From Lachnospiraceae bacterium (GTDB lineage Bacteria > Bacillota > Clostridia > Lachnospirales > Lachnospiraceae), in the NCBI GenBank assembly GCA_009774235.1, contig VSNJ01000154.1, positions 1 to 9,425 of the forward strand: 9,425 nucleotides of DNA. The letters run 5' to 3'. Below, piece after piece: positions 1 to 5,858 of the stretch. The translations under genes were made by a program, and so were the position numbers. The stretch's first letter is position 1. Every line of letters starts with the position of its first letter. The notes under the pieces are model-generated. The model saw only the letters and a list, made by a program, of their open reading frames with translations. It had not been told where the DNA came from and did not search any database.

Positions 1-75
1 CCAAATGTTTTACCAAAAGGCAGCTGTTATGGGATGTATATTGCTGTCTGTATAATATAAATATAACCAGAAATC

Positions 76-104
76 TTGTATTTTTGTATATATAAACATA
101 TAAT
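76..104 (+). promoter_or_regulatory. Candidate sigma-A promoter for the DNA glycosylase gene
   Basis: TTGTAT (76-81) and a perfect TATAAT (99-104) are separated by 17 bases, the ideal spacing. Transcription would start near 111, leaving a leader of about 60 bases with a run of eight T (141-148) before the ribosome site. The -35 box matches only the TTG half of the consensus. A second TATAAT at 51-56 has no convincing -35 partner. Bases 1-75 are AT-rich and hold no gene that I can support. Confidence 0.5.
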
Positions 105-173
105 ATTACTATCTTGTGTTAATTTTATAGTATAGAAGTGTTTTTTTTAATAAATATGCTATTAGGAGATAAA

Positions 174-665
174 ATGGAAGAATATAAAAATATTACGCAC
201 ACATTTAAGCCGGTATGGGATAAAAATTCAAAGGTACTTGTACTTGGAACATTCCCATCTGTAAAATCAAGGGAAAATAACTTTTATTATGGACATCCAC
301 AGAACAGGTTCTGGAAAGTAATAGCAGCTGTAACAGGAAATGAAGTGCCAGAAACTATTGAAGATAAGAAGAAGCTGCTTCTTAATAATAACATAGCAAT
401 ATGGGACGTTATAGGAAGATGCAGTATTACAGGCTCTAGTGACTCATCAATCAAAGATGTTGTACCCAATAATATAAAAAATATACTTACAGATAGCAGT
501 ATTGGCAGGATTTATGCAAATGGTTCAAAGGCATATGAGCTTTATATGAAATATTCTTATAAAGAAACAGAAAAGGAAATTATTAAACTTCCTTCGACAA
601 GTCCTGCCAATGCAGTATATACACTTGAAAAACTTATAAATAAGTGGTCTGTTATAGCAGAATAA
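174..665 (+). CDS. Family 6 (hypoxanthine/deoxyinosine-type) DNA glycosylase
   Basis: This 163-residue protein belongs to the uracil-DNA glycosylase superfamily, in the branch that removes hypoxanthine (deaminated adenine) from DNA to start base-excision repair in the cytoplasm. The N-terminal motif LGTFPSVKS (24-32) is followed by YYGHPQNRFW (38-47), the signature that separates this branch from classical Ung; the Asn/His-containing stretch lines the active site in the family. The C-terminal DNA-contact motif LPSTSPANA lies at 139-147. Length is normal for the family. The ATG at 174 is chosen because AGGAG (164-168) sits 5 bases upstream; an in-frame GTG at 138 has no ribosome site. The gene appears monocistronic. 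Function is inferred from motifs; hypoxanthine and uracil specificity cannot be told apart from sequence alone. Confidence 0.85.
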   Translation: MEEYKNITHTFKPVWDKNSKVLVLGTFPSVKSRENNFYYGHPQNRFWKVIAAVTGNEVPETIEDKKKLLLNNNIAIWDVIGRCSITGSSDSSIKDVVPNNIKNILTDSSIGRIYANGSKAYELYMKYSYKETEKEIIKLPSTSPANAVYTLEKLINKWSVIAE

Positions 666-667
666 CG

Positions 668-697
668 GCAAGATTGTTTACATGTATGCAATCTTGC
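668..697 (+). terminator. Stem-loop after the glycosylase gene, possible weak terminator
   Basis: A perfect 9-bp inverted repeat (GCAAGATTG, 668-676; CAATCTTGC, 689-697) with a 12-base loop starts two bases after the stop codon. The loop holds the palindrome TACATGTA. The sequence after the stem is AT-rich but has no clean T run, so termination efficiency is doubtful; it may instead stabilise the 3' end of the message. Confidence 0.45.
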
Positions 698-752
698 ATA
701 TATTTAGTGTATTTTATAATAAAAATTGTTGTGAATTTGTACAAAATGAGGC

Positions 753-781
753 TTGACAATCTTATTAAATTGTAAGACAAT
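753..781 (+). promoter_or_regulatory. Candidate pta promoter
   Basis: A perfect TTGACA (753-758) is followed after 17 bases by GACAAT (776-781), which matches the -10 consensus at four of six positions. Transcription would start near 788 and give a leader of about 98 bases. The short palindrome ATGCA-AGG-TGCAT (782-794) overlaps the expected start point and could be an operator, though five-base arms can arise by chance. A TATAAT at 802-807 lacks a -35 partner at proper spacing. Confidence 0.5.
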
Positions 782-885
782 ATGCAAGGTGCATGAAATT
801 TTATAATATACTTTTAGACAGAATGGAATTATTGGAAAACTTGATGTGTTATACATCTAATAAAATATAGATTGGAGATGGAATA

Positions 886-1869
886 ATGTTTGGTTTTGGA
901 CAGTTAATTGCTATTTTGAAGAAGAATCCTAAGAAAATCGTATTTACAGAAGGTGAAGACGCACGTATTCTTGAAGCTGCATCACGTCTGCTTGCAAGCA
1001 GTTTCCTTCATCCGATACTTATCGGAAGTGAGGAGAAAATTGCAATAGCAGCAGAGGACTGTGGTTTTAATATAAGGGGCGCAGAGATTATTGACCCTGC
1101 CAGATATGACAAAATGGATGAGATGATTGAAGCCTTTTGTGAACTCCGTAAAAGCAAAGGGGTTACACCTGAACAGGCAAAAGGAATACTGCTGCAGGCG
1201 AATTATTTTGGAACAATGCTTGTAAAAATGGGAATTGCAGATGCACTTTTAGGAGGTGCGACATATTCAACAGCAGATACTGTACGTCCTGCACTCCAGC
1301 TTATTAAGACAAAACCTGAAAATAATATAGTATCATCATGTTTTATACTTGTACGTCCTAGCGCTACAGGTGAGAATGAAGTTCTTGCAATGGCTGACTG
1401 TGCTATTAATATATCACCAACAGAAGATGAACTTGTAGAAATAGCTGGTGAAGCTGCAAAGTGTGCGAAAATATTTGGTGTTGAACCACAGCTTGCGTTT
1501 TTAAGCTATTCTACACATGGTTCAGGTGCAGGAGAGGCAGTTGACAGGATGCGCAATGCAGCACAGAAGGCAAAAATAAAATATCCAGACCTGCCTATTG
1601 ATGGCGAGCTTCAGTTTGATGCTGCCGTTTCACCAAGGGTAGCACGTACAAAGTGTCCAGATTCAAAAGTTGGCGGCCATGCCAATACATTTATATTCCC
1701 TGATATCAGCTCAGGAAATATTGGATATAAGATTGCACAGCGTATGGGTAATTTTGATGCATATGGGCCTATCCTGCTTGGGCTGAACGCACCTGTAAAT
1801 GATTTGTCAAGAGGATGCAATGCTTCTGAAGTATATTCAATGGCAATTATTACAGCAGCATTAGCATAA
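886..1869 (+). CDS. pta: Phosphate acetyltransferase
   Basis: The enzyme interconverts acetyl-CoA plus phosphate and acetyl phosphate plus CoA, the first step of the Pta-AckA route that makes acetate and ATP in fermenting bacteria; it is cytoplasmic. The 327-residue length is that of the short Pta type, without the extra N-terminal domains of the enterobacterial enzyme. Visible signatures are KIVFTEGEDARILEAA (17-32), LSYSTHGSGAG (206-216), IDGELQFDAAVSP (238-250), the GGHANTFIFPD block (263-273) and LGLNAPVNDLSRGCNASEV (298-316). Ser308 and Arg309 of the LSRG motif match the phosphate/CoA-site pair known from the Methanosarcina enzyme. GGAG (874-877) sits 8 bases before the ATG. The stop lies 7 bases before the AraC-type gene, suggesting one transcript. 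No acetate kinase gene is present in the window. Phosphate butyryltransferase is a related alternative, but the motifs favour Pta. Confidence 0.93.
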   Translation: MFGFGQLIAILKKNPKKIVFTEGEDARILEAASRLLASSFLHPILIGSEEKIAIAAEDCGFNIRGAEIIDPARYDKMDEMIEAFCELRKSKGVTPEQAKGILLQANYFGTMLVKMGIADALLGGATYSTADTVRPALQLIKTKPENNIVSSCFILVRPSATGENEVLAMADCAINISPTEDELVEIAGEAAKCAKIFGVEPQLAFLSYSTHGSGAGEAVDRMRNAAQKAKIKYPDLPIDGELQFDAAVSPRVARTKCPDSKVGGHANTFIFPDISSGNIGYKIAQRMGNFDAYGPILLGLNAPVNDLSRGCNASEVYSMAIITAALA

Positions 1870-1876
1870 TTGTAAT

Positions 1877-3001
1877 ATGGCAGACAGGTATTTGCTTGTA
1901 CAGATTGTACCATTGCTGAATGCATCAATATATATCCTGGATGAGGACGGGATGCTGGAACAAGAGATACAGGGTACTAGCAGGAACAGTCCTGGCGGAA
2001 TGAGCGAACTGGCAGAAAGAACAGAAAAAGATTTTCCAAATATTGAAGTAGACAATGAAGGCATAGCTGTATGTTCGATGTGGGATAAAAGCCAGAAGAA
2101 ATACATCGTAACAGGAAAGGTATGCCTTTATGGTTATTATAGAAAGGAAGATACTTATATACCATATTGTCCTAAAGAGCAGTATACATCAATAATCCTT
2201 ATTATATGGAAAGACTTGTCTGGCACAGAACTTGGCAGGGGTGAGCTTTGGCAGAAGAATATATTATTGGAAGAAGATGTTGTAAGGGTAATGACTAACA
2301 ATATTTTCAGGTTCCAGGAAGAGGGAGTGCCACGTAATTCATATACACAGGAATTAAGAGAACAGGACTGTATACGGCGTGGTGATATAGAAGGGCTGAA
2401 GGGAAGTATAGATGAAGCCAGGAACGGGGAAGCAGGTAAAACCTCGTCAGACCCTGTACGTAATTGTAAAAATACCGCTGTTTATATAATAAATTCGGCA
2501 GCAAGAAGTGCTATTGAGGGAGGGTTAAGTCCTGAAATGGCATTTATAATGAGTGATACATTTATTAAAAATATAGAAGATAATATTGATACCCCGTTAA
2601 AAATAGAACAGGCAGTAAGGGAAGCTGAATTTATATTTGCAAGTGAAGTCCGTGGGATAAACAGGAAAGGCAGCAGTAATCCCTTGATTATACAAGTGAA
2701 AGATTATGTATTTGAACATATACATGATAATATATTAATACGGGATATAGCAAAGTCTGTAGGAGTTTCTCCAAATTATTTATCTGAACAGTTTAAAACA
2801 TATGAGGGAATAGCATTAAAACAATATATAATAAATGAAAAAATAAAGAATAGTGAATATTTATTAAAATATACAGAGTATTCTTTACAAGAAATAAGCT
2901 CTGTATGTGCATTTAGTTCACAAAGCAGGTTTTGTGATTACTTCCAGAGAAAAAATGGCATCACACCATCCAAATACCGAAAAAAGTATAAAAAAAGGTG
3001 A
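1877..3001 (+). CDS. AraC-family transcriptional regulator
   Basis: This 374-residue protein has a C-terminal AraC/XylS DNA-binding domain (about 268-370) with two helix-turn-helix units: one in IRDIAKSVGVSPNYLSEQFK (288-307), the other in SLQEISSVCAFSSQSRFCDYF (336-356), ending in GITPSKYR. The segment 198-260, with GLSPEMAFIMSD (216-227), is a helical linker I associate with AraC regulators of Lachnospiraceae. The N-terminal 160 residues form a presumed sensory domain that I cannot assign. The ATG at 1877 lies 7 bases after the pta stop and has no Shine-Dalgarno match, so translation probably relies on coupling to pta. An internal ATG at 1952 has GAGG 5 bases upstream but would delete what look like the first strands of the sensor. 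The ligand and targets are unknown; control of pta or of the downstream HPr-like gene is only inferred from position. Confidence 0.85.
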   Translation: MADRYLLVQIVPLLNASIYILDEDGMLEQEIQGTSRNSPGGMSELAERTEKDFPNIEVDNEGIAVCSMWDKSQKKYIVTGKVCLYGYYRKEDTYIPYCPKEQYTSIILIIWKDLSGTELGRGELWQKNILLEEDVVRVMTNNIFRFQEEGVPRNSYTQELREQDCIRRGDIEGLKGSIDEARNGEAGKTSSDPVRNCKNTAVYIINSAARSAIEGGLSPEMAFIMSDTFIKNIEDNIDTPLKIEQAVREAEFIFASEVRGINRKGSSNPLIIQVKDYVFEHIHDNILIRDIAKSVGVSPNYLSEQFKTYEGIALKQYIINEKIKNSEYLLKYTEYSLQEISSVCAFSSQSRFCDYFQRKNGITPSKYRKKYKKR

Positions 3002-3075
3002 ATTCCAGAAAATGTAATAGAAAATGTGTAAAATATAGTAAAAATTGTATATAGAAATCTCTCCGGGTGTGGTAA

Positions 3076-3114
3076 AGTCAACGACAGTCAATAACAACCA
3101 AGGCAATTATTGAC
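3076..3114 (+). promoter_or_regulatory. Repeat cluster, candidate operator upstream of the HPr-like gene
   Basis: AGTCAA occurs at 3076-3081 and again at 3086-3091, one helical turn apart. The second copy begins a perfect 8-bp dyad (GTCAATAA, 3087-3094; TTATTGAC, 3107-3114) whose right arm overlaps a TTGACA hexamer. Direct repeats on one face of the helix next to a -35 box are the layout used by AraC-type activators, and an AraC-family gene lies just upstream. The same dyad could form an RNA hairpin if transcription comes from pta. Confidence 0.35.
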
Positions 3115-3139
3115 AGAGGTTTTTCATGGCATTTATGTA
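3110..3139 (+). promoter_or_regulatory. Weak candidate promoter for the HPr-like gene
   Basis: TTGACA (3110-3115) is a perfect -35 box, but the best hexamer at usable spacing is TATGTA (3134-3139) after 18 bases, matching the -10 consensus poorly. Such a promoter would suit activator control. Start near 3146 would leave a leader of about 50 bases. No terminator is visible after the AraC-type gene, so read-through from pta is also possible. Confidence 0.35.
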
Positions 3140-3196
3140 AAAATGTGTAAATCAAAGATTCTTGTCATGGACATAAAGCAAAAAGGAGTGATTTTT

Positions 3197-3436
3197 ATGA
3201 AAGACAAGATAAAAGTAAAGTTTAAGGATATTAATGATGTAAGTAAATTCGTCCGCATTGTTTCACAGTATGATGGAGATTTTGATTTATATTGTGGAAG
3301 TTATTGTGTTGACGCTAAGTCAATACTTGGAATTATGACTATGGATTTAAAGAGCATTTTGTGGATGACAAGTAATTGTGAGCAGAGTGATAAAGAGAGA
3401 CTTATGCGTGAATTAAAACCAGTGATTGCTGCATAA
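3197..3436 (+). CDS. HPr-like protein lacking the phosphocarrier histidine
   Basis: This 79-residue protein has the size and C-terminal half of HPr, the phosphocarrier of the sugar phosphotransferase system. The stretch VDAKSILGIMTMDL (38-51) matches the HPr regulatory-site block around Ser46 (typically KSIMGVMSL), placing the equivalent serine at Ser42. The N-terminal half fits as INDVSKFVRIVSQY (12-25) against the HPr segment that holds GLHARPA, but no histidine exists anywhere in the protein, so it cannot accept phosphate from Enzyme I. In that respect it resembles Crh of Bacillus, which has lost His15 but is phosphorylated on Ser46; whether this one is a substrate of HPr kinase is inference. 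The start at 3197 is preceded by AAAAGGAGTG (3181-3190) with a spacing of about 8 bases; an upstream in-frame TTG at 3110 falls in the candidate -35 box and has no ribosome site. Terminator hairpins follow directly. Confidence 0.78.
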   Translation: MKDKIKVKFKDINDVSKFVRIVSQYDGDFDLYCGSYCVDAKSILGIMTMDLKSILWMTSNCEQSDKERLMRELKPVIAA

Positions 3437-3468
3437 TTACAGACAAAGGAAAATGTATGGATATAAGG

Positions 3469-3491
3469 TTACAGCCTGGTAAAGGCTGTAA
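3469..3491 (+). other. Stem-loop upstream of the terminator
   Basis: TTACAGCC (3469-3476) and GGCTGTAA (3484-3491) form a perfect 8-bp stem with a 7-base loop, extendable by two G-U pairs at the base. It stands 15 bases before the main terminator stem. It has no T run of its own, so it more likely protects the mRNA 3' end or helps pausing than terminates. Confidence 0.55.
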
Positions 3492-3506
3492 TTGTATAAG
3501 CACGGT

Positions 3507-3542
3507 GGGCATTACATCTAGTTGATTGTAATGCCCGTTTTT
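3507..3542 (+). terminator. Intrinsic terminator after the HPr-like gene
   Basis: A perfect 10-bp stem (GGGCATTACA, 3507-3516; TGTAATGCCC, 3527-3536) with a 10-base loop is followed by G and five T (3538-3542). The GC-rich base of the stem next to the T run is the classical layout. It ends the HPr-like transcript and isolates it from the next unit. Confidence 0.85.
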
Positions 3543-3550
3543 GATATAAT
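3522..3550 (+). promoter_or_regulatory. Promoter of the two-gene envelope cassette, nested in the terminator
   Basis: TTGATT (3522-3527) and a perfect TATAAT (3545-3550) are exactly 17 bases apart. The -35 box lies in the loop and first stem base of the upstream terminator and the -10 starts two bases after its T run. Transcription would start near 3557, giving a leader of about 84 bases. A second, weaker pair (TTGCCT 3563-3568, TATATA 3587-3592, 18-base spacer) is less convincing. Confidence 0.6.
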
Positions 3551-3561
3551 ATATTCTATGG

Positions 3562-3609
3562 GTTGCCTGGCAACTATAGTTTTCTGTATATAGTAGTGCC
3601 TTAAGCACT
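3562..3609 (+). promoter_or_regulatory. Two palindromes in the leader of the envelope cassette
   Basis: GTTGCC-T-GGCAAC (3562-3574) is a perfect 6+1+6 palindrome just after the expected transcription start; its one-base centre makes an RNA hairpin unlikely and suits a dimeric repressor site. AGTGC-CTTAA-GCACT (3595-3609) follows 20 bases later and could be a short hairpin or a second site. The binding protein is unknown. Confidence 0.4.
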
Positions 3610-3640
3610 TTCCATAATTTGAATTATATGGAGGTAATAA

Positions 3641-5830
3641 ATGAACAAAAGAGTTTTAACAGGAATACTCGCCATAATATTACTTTTTTCGGGGGCTATA
3701 AAAGCCAAGGCAGTAAGTTACCATGAAGGAGATGCCGAAGAATATATTATAAACCAGCTTGGTGCTGCCAATGTACCAGGTATGTCTGTATCAATAGTTA
3801 CTTCACAAAAAGAAATATATAGTGCAGCATTTGGAAACGTTGAAGAAACCTCATCTAACCTGCAGGCAGGGGTTCTGACAAGGACTTTTACATCTCTGGC
3901 AGTTATGCAGCTTGTTGAAGATGGGGCACTTAAACTTGAAGACAGTGTACTGGGATATATAGATAATACAAAGGCAGGGCTTTCTTATAATATTACAATA
4001 AAAGAACTTTTGTCATATACAGACCCTGTATCACAGAATGTAAAGTTAATAAATGGGCTTGAGGCATATGATACCAGTACAAATGGTGAAGTTTTACAAA
4101 TAAATGCAAAATTTAACCTGCTTGGGGAAATTATTGAAAAAGTATCTGGAAAAAGTTATACTAATTATATAAGAGAAAATATAATTGCTCCCCTGGATAT
4201 GCAGTCAACTTATGTAATTGGTGAGCCAGGTGCTATCCAGGGGATTATACCTGGAAACAGGAATTATTTTGGTCTTCCTTTAAAAGACAGTATTCCAGAA
4301 AATGGGGAATGCTGGCTTGGTATTCCGTCAAGTGGTATTATTTCTAATGTAAAAGACCTTGGGAAATATATGCAGATGTACCTTTCAGCAGGGGGGACGA
4401 CTATATCATACAATACAATAGAATCTATAATGGACAATGGGGAATATGCAGGAAAAAGTATTTTTGGTACAGATGCATATTATTCCATGGGCTGGATATC
4501 AACTGAGGCTAATGGTGAAAAGTTATATTATTGTAGTGGTTCTATTGAAAACTATACATCTGCAATGTTTATAATCCCTTCGTTAGATGTTGGGATATCT
4601 GTTCTTTTTAATTCTGCAGATGTACTTGCAAGCCAGAAGTTTACTGATAAGATTGAAGCAGGTGTAGTATCACTTGTAATGGGAGGTACAGCAGAGTCTG
4701 TAAGTTCTAATGAATATCTTATGGAACATGGAATAGCCGGTGTAATCAGTTTTTTTGCACTGGTTTGCGGGCTGCTTCCATTGCTAATGATGGAAGTGTG
4801 GACCAGATGGACTAAAGAGAGATTTAGCATAATACGTGTATTGTTAGATGTAATACTGCACATTATCCTTCCAACATCCCTTATATTTATTACAAATTAT
4901 TACATTGGACAATGGAGTGTTATAGTAAGGGTGATTCCGGATTTATCATATGTAGCAGCGGGAGTTATTGGATTATTTTATTTTGGTGGTATAGTAAAGA
5001 TTATAGCACATTTTGTAATTGTAATCCGTGGCAGTAAAGAAGATACTACTAGCAAAGAAAATATTGCCAAAGAAAATACAGAAAACAATACTGGCATTTT
5101 GCAGGAAGATAATAATATTGGTGTAAATATACCTGAATATAAAGCCAAGGAAAATGAAGAAGATAATAAGAATGTTAAGAATAAAAAAGAAGATAAAGCC
5201 AAAAAAGAAGATAAAGCCAAAAAAGAAGATAAGGACAAAAAAGAGAAAAGAGAAAAATGGACAGGACATATAAATAAACATATAAACACTAAACCAGAGA
5301 AAACGAACAAGCCAGAATTGGCAGACGAAGTCCAGGAAAAAGAAGATAATAGTTTGCCAGATATAAATACAGAAGAAATTGTAACAGAAGAGGAAAGTAC
5401 AATAATAAATACAGAAGAGCCAGAAAAGGAACAAATAACTAAAGAAGGACCAGAAGAGAAACAAGAGGAGAAACCAGCAGAAGAGAAGATTGCAGCAGAA
5501 GAAGAAAATAAGGCTGGTACAGTGAATAGTGAGAATAAACGGCCTGCCAGGGAAAATAAAAATAACAGACCAGTAGTAAAAAATCCTGTTAAATCCAGGC
5601 AAGACCAGGCAAGGAGGGATAACAGACCCAAAAGATTTGTTGTTGTTAATGACAATGCCATGTCTGATAAAGATAAGAACCACCAGGAGAATAGTACCAG
5701 GAATAATAAAAAAGGTAATAGTTATAAAAGGGCAGGTATTAATAATAAAAATCCAGGTAATAGAAACGTTAATAATAAAAATGTTATTAATAGAAGTAAT
5801 GTCAAGAATAACTTTAATAAAAAACATTAA
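3641..5830 (+). CDS. Membrane serine-hydrolase-like (beta-lactamase fold) pseudoenzyme with long charged tail
   Basis: This 729-residue protein begins with a signal peptide (1-24, cleavage after AKA). Residues 28-347 match the class C beta-lactamase / penicillin-binding serine-hydrolase fold, for example FTSLAVMQLVEDGALKLED (83-101), NLLGEIIEKVSG (159-170) and GWISTEANGEKLYYCSGS (284-301). The catalytic motifs are lost: SxxK reads VLTR (78-81), YxN reads QIN (153-155) and HxG reads CSG (298-300). Three membrane helices follow (about 363-385, 398-421, 437-463); basic residues between the first two and after the third put the tail in the cytoplasm. The tail (465-729) has a KKEDKA repeat, an acidic stretch (560-622) and an Asn/Lys/Arg-rich end (632-729). 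GGAGG (3630-3634) lies 6 bases before the ATG. A secreted-protein gene follows 28 bases later. A sensor, scaffold or peptidoglycan-binding role is inference; catalysis by the standard mechanism is not expected. Confidence 0.82.
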   Translation: MNKRVLTGILAIILLFSGAIKAKAVSYHEGDAEEYIINQLGAANVPGMSVSIVTSQKEIYSAAFGNVEETSSNLQAGVLTRTFTSLAVMQLVEDGALKLEDSVLGYIDNTKAGLSYNITIKELLSYTDPVSQNVKLINGLEAYDTSTNGEVLQINAKFNLLGEIIEKVSGKSYTNYIRENIIAPLDMQSTYVIGEPGAIQGIIPGNRNYFGLPLKDSIPENGECWLGIPSSGIISNVKDLGKYMQMYLSAGGTTISYNTIESIMDNGEYAGKSIFGTDAYYSMGWISTEANGEKLYYCSGSIENYTSAMFIIPSLDVGISVLFNSADVLASQKFTDKIEAGVVSLVMGGTAESVSSNEYLMEHGIAGVISFFALVCGLLPLLMMEVWTRWTKERFSIIRVLLDVILHIILPTSLIFITNYYIGQWSVIVRVIPDLSYVAAGVIGLFYFGGIVKIIAHFVIVIRGSKEDTTSKENIAKENTENNTGILQEDNNIGVNIPEYKAKENEEDNKNVKNKKEDKAKKEDKAKKEDKDKKEKREKWTGHINKHINTKPEKTNKPELADEVQEKEDNSLPDINTEEIVTEEESTIINTEEPEKEQITKEGPEEKQEEKPAEEKIAAEEENKAGTVNSENKRPARENKNNRPVVKNPVKSRQDQARRDNRPKRFVVVNDNAMSDKDKNHQENSTRNNKKGNSYKRAGINNKNPGNRNVNNKNVINRSNVKNNFNKKH
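5183..5236 (+). repeat. Three tandem 18-bp units encoding KKEDKA/D
   Basis: The unit AAAAAAGAAGATAAAGCC occurs at 5183-5200 and 5201-5218, and a third copy with two changes at 5219-5236. It encodes residues 515-532 of the pseudoenzyme tail. Near-identity at the nucleotide level suggests recent slippage or duplication, so copy number may vary between strains. Confidence 0.8.
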
Positions 5831-5858
5831 TAAAAAACTACAAAGAAGGAGGATGCTT

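Noticed and set aside
5637..5858. Upstream in-frame extension of the Trp/Asp protein
   Set aside because: It overlaps the Asn-rich tail of the upstream gene in another frame, and lacks a ribosome site; AAGGAGG before 5859 with a signal peptide right after that ATG fixes the start.
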